Shown here piece by piece: positions 14,086 through 23,538 of a stretch of 28,780 bases of DNA. The first letter of the stretch is position 1. Each line of letters opens with the position of its first letter. Source of the DNA: Lentzea aerocolonigenes (GTDB taxonomy: Bacteria; Actinomycetota; Actinomycetes; Mycobacteriales; Pseudonocardiaceae); NCBI RefSeq assembly GCF_000955955.1, contig NZ_JYJG01000326.1, positions 1 through 28,780 on the forward strand, written 5' to 3'. The notes beneath the pieces are model-generated. The model saw only the letters and a program-made list of their open reading frames with translations. It was not told the origin of the DNA and did not search any database. The position numbers and the translations under genes are program-made.

Positions 14086-14892
14086 CTACGCGTTCGGGTC
14101 GAACGGGATCCCGGCCGGCTTGGCGATGCCCAGGTTGTAGTTGAACGCGCTGTCCTTGATCGCCAGCGACGCGCTGCCGAAGTTCGCGTTCACCAGAATG
14201 TCGCGCACCCCGGCCGGGAAGCGGTCCCAGCTCACCAGGTCGGGGTACTGGTAGACGCCGTAGTGGTTCTCCGCCTGCTCGTTGAAGCCCGCGAGCCGGA
14301 AGCAGTGCGTGCTGGCGCCGTCCTTGTGGTAGATGATCTTCGCGTGGTTGCCTTCCCAGGCCACCTTGTCCCGCGAGTAGGTGCTGAACTTGCCGTGCGC
14401 CGACGTCGAGACGTACTGGGCCACGTCGTTCTGCACCCAGATGATCACGTGCTCGATGTCGTGGCGGTGGCCGCAGCAGTCCCAGCCCGGCACGGCCTGG
14501 TCCTTCTCGAAGTACAGGTCGTACAGGTACGCGCACCAGCCGTTGTTGCACTTCGAGCGGCTGTAGGAGTTGGTGTTGTCCAGGTCGGACTTGTCGTGGC
14601 ACTGGCCGTTCAGCGCGCCCGAGTTCTTCAGCCCGCCCGCCACCTGACCCGTCGGCGAGATCGCCGGGGTGGGGTAGCAGCCGTCACCGTCGTAGTCGAA
14701 CGCCGGCTGCCACTTGCCGTCCTCCGCCGCGTAGTTGGCGGGGATGGCCTGCGGCGGGTCGGCGAGCGCGATGCCGGGCAGCAGGGCGGTGATCAGGAGC
14801 GCGCCGGCCAGCGCGGGTAGGAACTTCCTCAACAGGGGCCTCGATTCCGGGAGCAGGGGGCGGAGAGGCTTGCGAGGCAGAAGGTGGTACAT
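14086..14892 (-). CDS. Secreted NPP1 family (Nep1-like, NLP) protein
   Basis: 268 aa. A signal peptide covers residues 1-44 (basic start, then ALAGALLITALLPGIALA, cut before DPP). The NLP signature heptapeptide region GHRHDIEH is at 141-148, where the canonical form is GHRHDWE, so the Trp is Ile here. Six or more cysteines (C72, C98, C115, C120, C139, C140) suggest disulfides outside the cell. Further family features are FDYDGDGCYPTPAIS and NHAKIIYHKDG. NLPs from plant pathogens bind sphingolipids and lyse plant cells or trigger immunity; bacterial homologues also occur in soil saprophytes, so a plant role is not proven. GAAGGTGG upstream of ATG 14892 serves as the ribosome site. Confidence 0.9.
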   Translation of the reverse strand: MYHLLPRKPLRPLLPESRPLLRKFLPALAGALLITALLPGIALADPPQAIPANYAAEDGKWQPAFDYDGDGCYPTPAISPTGQVAGGLKNSGALNGQCHDKSDLDNTNSYSRSKCNNGWCAYLYDLYFEKDQAVPGWDCCGHRHDIEHVIIWVQNDVAQYVSTSAHGKFSTYSRDKVAWEGNHAKIIYHKDGASTHCFRLAGFNEQAENHYGVYQYPDLVSWDRFPAGVRDILVNANFGSASLAIKDSAFNYNLGIAKPAGIPFDPNA

Positions 14893-14911
14893 GAACCACC
14901 TTCACGTCTAG

Positions 14912-15124
14912 CTAGTTCGCCAAATCTTTGCCGTCCGGGAATTTCACAACCTCCGAACGGAATCGATCCCGTCTCGGGGTCGCGCTCTCATCGGCCCAGG
15001 TAAACCCCCTCCGTTGCGACGCAGCGACAAGATTCCGCAACGCCGGCTCCACCTCGGCGTAACCACGAGTTTCGGGGCCGCGGCCGGGGTTGATCCACAA
15101 CCGTTCACCTGGCGCCGCGCGCAC
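14912..15124 (-). CDS. Small hypothetical protein
   Basis: 70 aa from GTG 15124. I do not recognise the family. The composition is protein-like (RGYAEVEPALRNLVAASQ, RDRFRSEVVKFPDGKD), with no transmembrane helix. The frame stays open and protein-like upstream (ADGQPDDPVVSLITKG) to an in-frame stop near 15229, yet contains no ATG, GTG or TTG there. Either GTG 15124 or CTG 15138 is therefore the start, or the piece is the remnant of a longer gene. It lies 43 bp after the pentapeptide-repeat gene on the same strand and could be its last operon partner. Confidence 0.4.
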   Translation of the reverse strand: MRAAPGERLWINPGRGPETRGYAEVEPALRNLVAASQRRGFTWADESATPRRDRFRSEVVKFPDGKDLAN

Positions 15125-15167
15125 CCCCTTGGTGATCAGCGAAACGACGGGGTCGTCTGGCTGACCG

Positions 15168-16049
15168 TCAGCGTGGACAGGCTGCGGGAACGGCCGGCGT
15201 GGAGGTCGGCCACACCTTGGCTGCGCTCATCTGGCCGGCGGAGATGACCACGTCCTCCGTCGCAGCCCTGCTCGCGTCGAGGTCGTTGGTCAAGGCGCCC
15301 GTGAGGTTCGCACCGCGCAGGCAGGTGTCGGTCAGCACCGCGTCGCGGAGATCCGCCCCGGCGAGGTTCACCCCGCGCAGATCCGCTCCGCTCAACCGCG
15401 CCCCGCGGAGGTTGGCTCCTCGAAGATCCGCGCCTGCGAGCGTGGTGTCCCTGAGGTTCGCCTCCTCCAGCGATGCGCCGGGTGCACTGGCACCTTCGAG
15501 CCGTGCGCCGCTGAGGTTCTGGTTGTCGAACTTGATCCCAGGCAGCGTGGTGCCGGGAGCCGGCGTGTTGCGGAGCTGCTCGGCGGAGGGCAAGCCCCGC
15601 GGGAAGATGCGGGAGGACGCGCCCACCGGCTGATTGGTCAGCACGCCGTACTCCGCCGCGAGGAGTGCGGCGGTGAGCAGCAAGCCGACCGCGACATTGA
15701 TGGGCAGCAGCCACTTCCTCGGGAAGCCCTGAGCGCGGCCACCGGTGAACAGCACCAGTGTCGCGGTGAGACCGACGCCGGCGAGGAGTACGCCGAGCGG
15801 GCCGAAGAATTGTCCCGACACCGCCATGACGACGATGAGGACCCCTGGCCAGATCCACATGGACAGTTCGCTCTTCGTCTTGTCGCCCCGTTCGGCGTGT
15901 GGGGCTGCCGGAGCGGCTGAACTGTTGGTCGCCTGGGTGTCCGGTGCGTCCACTGCCGAATGCAGATCGTCGTCGAACTCACCCGGAAGCGGAGTCGCCG
16001 CATCGCTGGGGTGCTCGTGGTCCGCGGTGTCGTCGTCAGTGGATGCCAC
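15168..16049 (-). CDS. Membrane-anchored pentapeptide-repeat protein
   Basis: 293 aa from GTG 16049; a stop codon a few codons upstream leaves this as the only start. Residues 1-62 are acidic and disordered. Hydrophobic helices follow at about 66-101 (possibly two) and 113-133. Residues 174-255 form about 16 pentapeptide units of the A(D/N)LxG type (LAGADLRGANLRGARLSGADL), which build a right-handed quadrilateral beta-helix. The repeat domain is probably a protein-binding or scaffold part. Similar TM-plus-pentapeptide proteins are common in actinomycetes and have no assigned function. It follows the 4-TM gene by 33 bp on the same strand. Confidence 0.82.
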   Translation of the reverse strand: MASTDDDTADHEHPSDAATPLPGEFDDDLHSAVDAPDTQATNSSAAPAAPHAERGDKTKSELSMWIWPGVLIVVMAVSGQFFGPLGVLLAGVGLTATLVLFTGGRAQGFPRKWLLPINVAVGLLLTAALLAAEYGVLTNQPVGASSRIFPRGLPSAEQLRNTPAPGTTLPGIKFDNQNLSGARLEGASAPGASLEEANLRDTTLAGADLRGANLRGARLSGADLRGVNLAGADLRDAVLTDTCLRGANLTGALTNDLDASRAATEDVVISAGQMSAAKVWPTSTPAVPAACPR

Positions 16050-16082
16050 AGGGGAATGGTGTCAGGTGGTTGTTCTGATCGC

Positions 16083-17105
16083 TCACTCGTCCTCGGACGG
16101 CTGCACCGAGATCGCAACCTGAGCCGCGGGTGGCGGGAGGTCCGACGGTTCTTCGTACGGCAGGGAAACGTCGTCATCAGAGGTGAAGATCTTCATGAGC
16201 GCGGTGTTCATCTCCCGCTCGTGTTCGGTCGACTCGGGCTGCTTCAGCCCCATCCGCCGGTAGAGCTCCAGCCTGCTCAGGTCGATCAAGACCATCACGC
16301 TGGTGCCGTACTCGTGCGCCAACGCCACCGCGCCCCGGTAGGAGAGGTAGGCGACCGAGTAAGGCACCAGGGCCAGCAACAACCACATGCCGTGCCGTGT
16401 CATCACCGCGACCGTCAAGACAGTCGCCAGCAGCCCCATGAGCGACGTCCGGAGCGCGAGTTCCAGCTGTACGCGTTGGTTCTGGAGGTATGCGATCTCC
16501 CGGTCGGTCGCGACCATGGCGAGGCGAGGAACCGCGATGATCGGATTGATCCCGTAGGAACGTCCAGCCGAACGCTCATAACGACGAAGCACGTTGCCCA
16601 GCCTCGTCGGCAGGATTTCTCTGAGATCGGGATAGGCGCCGAGCGCGCGCTGGCTCTCGGCAGTGACGAAGGCTGCCCGGACCAGGTCGGGCGAGACGGT
16701 TTCGAGGTCTCGGGCCTGCGGGTCGGCCTGCGCCAGTGTCAGCTGGCTGGACGACTCGGCCTTCTCCAGGGTGAAGACTCGACGACGGTGGCGGAGTATC
16801 CGCATCGTGGCAATCTTGGCGCCGATCCCGGAGTTGCCCCAGTAGCCCTCGAAGAACTGGATCAGCGGGAACTGCAGGGGATTGAGCGTCAGGGCCAGCG
16901 CGAGGCCACCGAGCCCGGCAAGCAGGATTCCGTACCACGGCGCATCACCGAGCGAGGACCACTGCACGGGCCCGGACCAGCCGACCTGGACGACGAGGTA
17001 GGCGTAGGTGCTGAAGAGCGCTGCCGGAATCGCGCTGACGACCGTGAAATAGCGACCGACCTTGCCGGCGCCGGCCGTGAGCGTGCCAACCGCCGTCGTG
17101 CTCAA
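16083..17105 (-). CDS. Uncharacterised membrane protein with four predicted TM helices
   Basis: 340 aa from TTG 17105, which overlaps the stop of the upstream zinc-ribbon gene (TTGA) and follows AGAGG, so it is translationally coupled. Two hydrophobic helices lie near residues 19-40 and 56-85, and two more near 218-262 (SLMGLLATVLTVAV and MWLLLALVPYSVAYLSYRGAVAL). A soluble helical region of about 130 residues separates the pairs, and the C-terminal tail is acidic and proline-rich. I do not recognise a family. The 2+2 topology resembles that of the 654-aa membrane protein on the other side of the shared regulatory region, but no clear sequence match was seen. Confidence 0.72.
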   Translation of the reverse strand: MSTTAVGTLTAGAGKVGRYFTVVSAIPAALFSTYAYLVVQVGWSGPVQWSSLGDAPWYGILLAGLGGLALALTLNPLQFPLIQFFEGYWGNSGIGAKIATMRILRHRRRVFTLEKAESSSQLTLAQADPQARDLETVSPDLVRAAFVTAESQRALGAYPDLREILPTRLGNVLRRYERSAGRSYGINPIIAVPRLAMVATDREIAYLQNQRVQLELALRTSLMGLLATVLTVAVMTRHGMWLLLALVPYSVAYLSYRGAVALAHEYGTSVMVLIDLSRLELYRRMGLKQPESTEHEREMNTALMKIFTSDDDVSLPYEEPSDLPPPAAQVAISVQPSEDE

Positions 17106-17578
17106 CTGCCACCTCTTCGAACCTTGGCGCCGCAGGTTTCACAGACTGCCACCTGGCTGTGGCGGCTGAACACGAGGTTGCCCCTGCCGCACTTTCCGCA
17201 CTTCCTGGGTTCGTAAAGGTAGAACGTGTGCCGGCCGCGCCCGCCGCACTGGAACGCGGGTTCGCCGGGTTTCTTGGGCTTGCCCCAGTGCCAGCACTGG
17301 GGACAGAGGGGAAGTTTGAAGGGCGCGTGGGCGCCCGAACACTTCCACAGCGGCAGCGTGTCGCGGTAAGCGATCTTGTCGCACCCCGGTCGGCAGCCGG
17401 TCCAGGCGAACCAACCGTGGGCTGGACAGCGAGCACTGTGCGACGAATGCCGTTTGATGTGCTTTTTGCACTTGGGGCATGGCATCGGCGGGCCTTCGGC
17501 CGCCGGTCCGGTTCCCGGCATGCCGAAGCCGGCATCAGACAGCACGAGAGCTGCGGTGAGCAGCTTCATCAACCTCAC
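17102..17578 (-). CDS. Cysteine-rich zinc-ribbon-like protein
   Basis: 158 aa from GTG 17578, preceded by AGGGGG at a 6-base spacing. The frame stays open to GTG 17698 (and to ATG 17635), but those starts lack a ribosome site. It has 13 cysteines in the remaining chain, many as CxxC knuckles (CPKC, CPQC, CGKC, CETC), plus several CxH/HxC pairs. This suggests three or four structural zinc sites; the final pair, RKCGKCGRGNLVFSRHSQVAVCETCG, looks like a complete zinc ribbon. The rest (RGRHTFYLY, CPAHGWFAWTGCRPGC) is also ribbon-like. Nucleic-acid or protein binding is plausible but not shown. It is the first gene of the leftward unit diverging from the NrtR-type gene. Confidence 0.7.
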   Translation of the reverse strand: MRLMKLLTAALVLSDAGFGMPGTGPAAEGPPMPCPKCKKHIKRHSSHSARCPAHGWFAWTGCRPGCDKIAYRDTLPLWKCSGAHAPFKLPLCPQCWHWGKPKKPGEPAFQCGGRGRHTFYLYEPRKCGKCGRGNLVFSRHSQVAVCETCGAKVRRGGS

Positions 17579-17710
17579 CGCGCACCCCCTGCGTTCGAGT
17601 TCACCAAGGCTAGGACCGGGCTCACCAGATGTCATCGGATCACGCGCGATCGTTGTTGCGCGACTGGGATCGTCCCTGCATTCGGTGTCAAACGGCACCC
17701 GAACGGCGGC

Positions 17711-17731
17711 TTACTGTCAATTGGACAATAA
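17711..17731. promoter_or_regulatory. 21-bp operator TTA-N-TGTC-N5-GACA-N-TAA between divergent units
   Basis: Symmetric bases are TTA.TGTC and GACA.TAA around a 5-base centre, with only one mismatched pair in each arm. It overlaps the candidate -35 (TTACTG, 17711-17716) of the rightward promoter, whose -10 TAGCGT (17734-17739) is 17 bp further on and 7 bases before ATG 17747. On the other strand it contains a consensus -35 TTGACA (17720-17715). It is therefore well placed for autoregulation by the Nudix/winged-helix regulator and for control of both units. Confidence 0.7.
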
Positions 17732-17746
17732 GCTAGCGTTGAAGTC

Positions 17747-18454
17747 ATGCCCGACGAACAGTGGTCACCACCGCTTGTCATGGTCACGGTGGACCTCGTG
17801 ATCCTCACCCTCCGAGCGGGTGAGCTGAACGCGCTGCTCGTGGAGCGCGGAGTCGAGCCGTACCAAGGAGAAATGGCACTTCCGGGCGGCTTCCTCAACA
17901 ACGGCGAGGAAGACCTGCAGGTCGCGGCGCACCGGGAACTCGCGGAGGAAGCGGGGCTCGACGGCGCCTCGCTGCACCTGGAACAGCTTGGTGTCTACGG
18001 CACGCCGGGGCGTGACCCGCGGGGGCGCGTGGTGTCGGTGGCGTACCTGGCGATCGCGCCTGGCTTGCCCGAGCCGGCGGCGGGCACCGACGCGGCAGGT
18101 GCGAGGTGGCAACCGGTGGGAGCTGTCGCGGCCGGGAAGGTCCGGCTCGCGTTCGACCACGAGCTGATCTTGAACGACGGGGTCGAACGGGCCAGGGCCA
18201 AGCTGGAGCACACCGCGCTCGCGACGGCGTTCTGCGGCGAGACGTTCACGATCTCGGAACTGCAGCGGGTGTACGAGGCCGTGTGGGGAGTGGAGATCGA
18301 CCCGAGGAACTTCTACCGGAAGGTCCAGGGGGTCGAGGGGTTCATCGTGCCCGACGGGCACAAAGCGACGCGCGGGCGACCAGCCCGCTTGTTCAGGGCG
18401 GGCCGGAGCGCGGCGCTCCATCCGCCTCTGGTCAGGCCTGAGGGGGCGACATGA
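17747..18454 (+). CDS. Nudix-fold transcriptional regulator (NrtR type)
   Basis: 235 aa. The N-terminal Nudix domain carries PGGF followed by RELAEEAG (residues 46-70). One extra residue in the first Nudix loop breaks the standard spacing (G-x6-E instead of G-x5-E), so hydrolysis may be lost, as in characterised NrtR repressors. The C-terminal winged helix (about 155-220) includes FTISELQRVYEAVWG and NFYRKVQGVEGFI. NrtR proteins sense ADP-ribose or related nucleotides and release DNA. Here no NAD-synthesis genes are adjacent; instead the next gene is a nucleosidase-like protein. The 21-bp palindrome 17711-17731 is its likely operator, and ATGA couples it to the next gene. Confidence 0.88.
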   Translation: MPDEQWSPPLVMVTVDLVILTLRAGELNALLVERGVEPYQGEMALPGGFLNNGEEDLQVAAHRELAEEAGLDGASLHLEQLGVYGTPGRDPRGRVVSVAYLAIAPGLPEPAAGTDAAGARWQPVGAVAAGKVRLAFDHELILNDGVERARAKLEHTALATAFCGETFTISELQRVYEAVWGVEIDPRNFYRKVQGVEGFIVPDGHKATRGRPARLFRAGRSAALHPPLVRPEGAT

Positions 18455-19545
18455 CGGACAACCTGGTGGTGATGCTCACCGCCTTCAACCTCGAATACGA
18501 AGCGGTGCGGCGAAAGCTGACCGGCAGGAGGATCGAGCTGCACGAACGCGGTACGCGCTTCGAGGTCGGCACGCTCGAAGGTACGACCTGCGAGGTGGCG
18601 CTCGTGTTGACGGGCAAGGGGAACAGCCCGGCTGCAACCCTCGTCGAGAGGGCGGTGCAGCAGTTCTCACCAGTGGCGGTGATGTTCGTCGGCGTCGCTG
18701 GCGCGTTGTGGGGCACTCCTCTCGGAGACGTTGTGGTCGCCACGCACGTATACGCGTATCACGGTGGCACCAGTGACGACGACGGGCTCAAGGCACGACC
18801 GCGAGTCTGGGAGACCTCACACGAGATCGCTCAGCTGGCCGCACACCTGGCTCGTGAGGGGGAGTGGAACGAACGGCCGAAGGTGCACTTCGGTGCAGTC
18901 GCCGCCGGCGAGATCGTGCAGAACTCCCGCACGTCGGCCGAGGCGGCGTGGATCAGAGCGCATTACAACGATGCCGTCGCCATTGAGATGGAGGCGGCCG
19001 GTGTCGCGCAGGCAGGTCATCTGAGCGGCGCTCCGGTCGCGATCATCCGCGGCATCAGCGACCACGCGGATGGCACGAAGGCCACTGACGAAGATCGGAA
19101 GTGGCAACCCGTGGCGGCGGAGAACGCTGCCAGGTTCGCCGCCCAGCTGGCGGAACACCTCGTCGCACAACGGACGGAGCGCACAGTGGCGGAGCGGACG
19201 GCAGGACCTCGGATCTCCAACGTCGCCCACGGACCTGTCGGCATTCAAGGCTCGACCGTCACCGGCAGCACCGTCACGATGAACGTCGGCACAGGCACAC
19301 CGGCATCGGTTGACCTCGCCGCCGAGCTGCGGACGTTCCGCGGCCTGCTCGCCTGCGAACGTGCCGCCGGCAACCTCGACGAACTCACCTACGAGGCCGC
19401 GCGTGCCGAGCTGGACCTCGCCGATAGGTCGGCGGGTGGCCGGGAGGCTGTTCTTCCGCTCAAACGCCTGCGCGGCTTGATCGCCGAGCTGCCCGAGCTC
19501 GCCGCGACACTGGCGGCTGTCATCACGGCGGCGGTGGGCTCCTGA
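18451..19545 (+). CDS. Nucleosidase-like protein with VGIQGS motif and helical tail
   Basis: 364 aa. Residues 1-240 form a phosphorylase-superfamily domain of the MTA/SAH nucleosidase type: AFNLEYEAV (E15/E17, counterpart of the early catalytic Glu), FVGVAGAL, EMEAAG (179-184) and RGISDHAD, with D204 as the likely general acid. The active site therefore looks complete, acting on a purine nucleoside or nucleotide; the substrate is unknown. Residues 255-280 hold the motif N-V-A-H-G-P-VGIQGS-T-V-x3-T-V, ending NVG. A helical tail of about 75 residues follows (VDLAAELRTFRGLLACERAAG). Coupled by ATGA to the NrtR-type gene and by TGATG to the next gene, which carries the same motif. Confidence 0.87.
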   Translation: MTDNLVVMLTAFNLEYEAVRRKLTGRRIELHERGTRFEVGTLEGTTCEVALVLTGKGNSPAATLVERAVQQFSPVAVMFVGVAGALWGTPLGDVVVATHVYAYHGGTSDDDGLKARPRVWETSHEIAQLAAHLAREGEWNERPKVHFGAVAAGEIVQNSRTSAEAAWIRAHYNDAVAIEMEAAGVAQAGHLSGAPVAIIRGISDHADGTKATDEDRKWQPVAAENAARFAAQLAEHLVAQRTERTVAERTAGPRISNVAHGPVGIQGSTVTGSTVTMNVGTGTPASVDLAAELRTFRGLLACERAAGNLDELTYEAARAELDLADRSAGGREAVLPLKRLRGLIAELPELAATLAAVITAAVGS

Positions 19546-21509
19546 TGGACGAGGGCGAGGCGGCGAAGCCCACCGGAGAAACCATGGCGGGCAAGTTCGA
19601 CAACATCGCGCACACAGTCGGGATCCAGGGCTCGATCGTCCACGAATCCAACGTGTACGTGGTCCATCCGGACGCGACACCGGAGCAGAAGTACGCGGTC
19701 GGGGTGCGGTATCTCCACGACGGTGTGCCGGCGGAGGCCCGTCGTCTGATCGGCGACGCGATCGCTCACGGATATGAGACCGGTGAGGTGCGGTTTCACT
19801 GGATGCTCGCGATGCTCAGCAAGCGGTCGTTGCGCGATCTCTCCGCCCAGGAACAGGATCAGCTGGAACTGGCATCCCGCAATCTCGAAAGCTACCTGGA
19901 AAACGCGTGGAAGCGTGCGCTCACCACGGTGTTCTCGCTGCTGACCCAACTGAATGCGGGCGACTGCTCGGTCGCGCTGAAGGAACTGCGGAAGCTGCCG
20001 CCGGAACAACGCGACAAGATCCTCCGGCATCTGGATCTCGTGCTCACGGGCGGTGCGAAGGAATCGCTGTGGGCGGAGACGAAAGACATGGCCGAACGCC
20101 TGCGGATGTCGAACGACCGGTCGAACCGGGTGTGGGCGTACTTCGAGCCTGATCCGATCGGGGCACGCGCTCGCCAGCCTGTGGACGACCAGACGGTTCC
20201 AGGCGACCGGACGCGTGCGGTGGCGTGGTCGGTCGCGACCGCGGCGGTGTTCGGATTCCTCGGGTGGACGGCTGTCCGGCAGCTGCCTGTCGTGCTGATC
20301 GCTTGCCTCGCGCTCGCCGGTGCGGTGTACGTCGGTGGGCGGAACTGGTCGGAGTGGCGTTACCGGTCAAGGCGCTTGGCAGCGAAGGAGCGAGACCACG
20401 TCGGTCGTTCCGGTGGCGAGCAGAGTGCCGAGCCCGGCTTCGTGAGCCGGGTCAGCCGTGACTTCGAGTACTACTTCAGCAAGTATCTGCCAGACGGAGT
20501 GGAGCGTCAGCACTGGCGGTCCATCACGTCTGGCATTCGCAGGACGCTGCGCGACGAGGTCGTGGAGATCTACCGCGAGAGCCGAACCGAGGCCGAGCGG
20601 GTGAAGTGGCTCGTCCGCCACCTCGCCTCGGACGTTCGAACTCGGTGGAGCCAGGGAACGCTTCACGAGCATCGCGTGATCTACCGCGTTTCTTCTGCGA
20701 CCAAAGCGTGGTGCATCGCCTCGTTCGTCACTGGTGGCGCTGCGCTGCTCTGGCTCGCGTTCGTCGCGCTGCAAGCTGATTTGTGGTGGTCGATGCCGGC
20801 CTTGTTCGCGTTGGTTGCCGGGGGACGTGAAGCGGCGCTGGGCTGGTACTGGATCGTCAGCGAGTCACGCCGAGCGGCCGAGGACCGCGAGGAGTACGAG
20901 CAACGCCTGCGGGCCCGGAGCTCGGCGTACGAGCAGTGGAAGCAGAAGCTCGACGCCACCCGCCCGTCCGAGAGCGAGATGGAGAACTGGCTGACCTGCG
21001 ACAGGACTGTGTTGCTGGACAAAGCCTTGCGGCACTACGGACTGGTCTGGCGCGACATCATCACGCACGCGTTCCTGTCGTCACCGGCCAAGGCTTACAA
21101 GCGGGCGCGGGTGCGACGTGGGCCGTGGCGCTATTCGAAGTACGACGCCCGGCTTTTCCTGATCACTCAAGACGGAGTGCGCGAGGTGAGCACAGAGCTC
21201 GACTTCGAGCACGCCGCACTGGGCGGGCAGGAGCGCACCAACTTCCGCTTCGACGCGGTGTCCTCGGTGCACGTCGTCCAGTCAGGCACTGCTGACTGCA
21301 AGTTGGAGCTCACGCTGTTCAACGGTCCGTCGCGCAACATCCGAGTCGTCGACGCCGAGCTGGGTGGTGCCGCGAACAGCGAGAGCACGGACAAGCCGTC
21401 GGAAGCGAGCCTCGACTCCGCGGGCTTCGCGCACACCCTGCACATCCTCGAAGGCATCGCCGCGGAGGGGAAGAACTGGATCAAGGCCGTCGGCGGGCCA
21501 GCGAGGTGA
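19545..21509 (+). CDS. Large membrane protein with N-terminal VGIQGS motif
   Basis: 654 aa from ATG 19545 (TGATG overlap); ATG 19584 has a better ribosome site (GGAG) and would give 641 aa. Residues 20-40 hold N-I-A-H-T-VGIQGS-I-V-x3-N-V, matching residues 257-275 of the preceding protein. Residues 45-190 are helical and repeat-like (YLHDGVPAEARRLIGDAIAHG). Two TM helices lie at about 225-268 and two at 387-437, with a soluble helical region between. The C-terminal part (about 531-610) is beta-rich (YDARLFLITQDGVREVSTELDF), possibly PH-like. I found no P-loop, so it is not a STAND ATPase. I do not recognise a named family. A membrane-bound partner or executor of the nucleosidase-like protein is inferred. 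Confidence 0.8.
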   Translation: MDEGEAAKPTGETMAGKFDNIAHTVGIQGSIVHESNVYVVHPDATPEQKYAVGVRYLHDGVPAEARRLIGDAIAHGYETGEVRFHWMLAMLSKRSLRDLSAQEQDQLELASRNLESYLENAWKRALTTVFSLLTQLNAGDCSVALKELRKLPPEQRDKILRHLDLVLTGGAKESLWAETKDMAERLRMSNDRSNRVWAYFEPDPIGARARQPVDDQTVPGDRTRAVAWSVATAAVFGFLGWTAVRQLPVVLIACLALAGAVYVGGRNWSEWRYRSRRLAAKERDHVGRSGGEQSAEPGFVSRVSRDFEYYFSKYLPDGVERQHWRSITSGIRRTLRDEVVEIYRESRTEAERVKWLVRHLASDVRTRWSQGTLHEHRVIYRVSSATKAWCIASFVTGGAALLWLAFVALQADLWWSMPALFALVAGGREAALGWYWIVSESRRAAEDREEYEQRLRARSSAYEQWKQKLDATRPSESEMENWLTCDRTVLLDKALRHYGLVWRDIITHAFLSSPAKAYKRARVRRGPWRYSKYDARLFLITQDGVREVSTELDFEHAALGGQERTNFRFDAVSSVHVVQSGTADCKLELTLFNGPSRNIRVVDAELGGAANSESTDKPSEASLDSAGFAHTLHILEGIAAEGKNWIKAVGGPAR

Positions 21510-21518
21510 GGAACTACA

Positions 21519-23487
<1,969 letters not shown>

Positions 23488-23494
23488 TTCGGCC

Positions 23495-23524
23495 GCTTCC
23501 GGCCCCTGACGAGGGGCCGGAAGC
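23495..23524 (+). terminator. Hairpin terminator after argG
   Basis: A perfect 12-bp GC-rich stem (GCTTCCGGCCCC with its complement) closes a 6-base loop TGACGA, starting 7 bases after the argG stop. There is no U-tract, which is common for actinobacterial terminators. It also lies just before the TAGCCT -10-like hexamer of the next gene and insulates it from argG. Confidence 0.8.
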
Positions 23525-23538
23525 TAGCCTGATCTTTC

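Noticed and set aside
15014..15247. Plus-strand 77-codon frame
   Set aside because: Arg/Trp-rich translation without recognisable features; the minus-strand reading is more protein-like.
18451..21509. Calling the pair a classical NLR/STAND defence system
   Set aside because: No Walker A/B motif is present in either protein; only the shared short motif resembles NLR-associated signalling.
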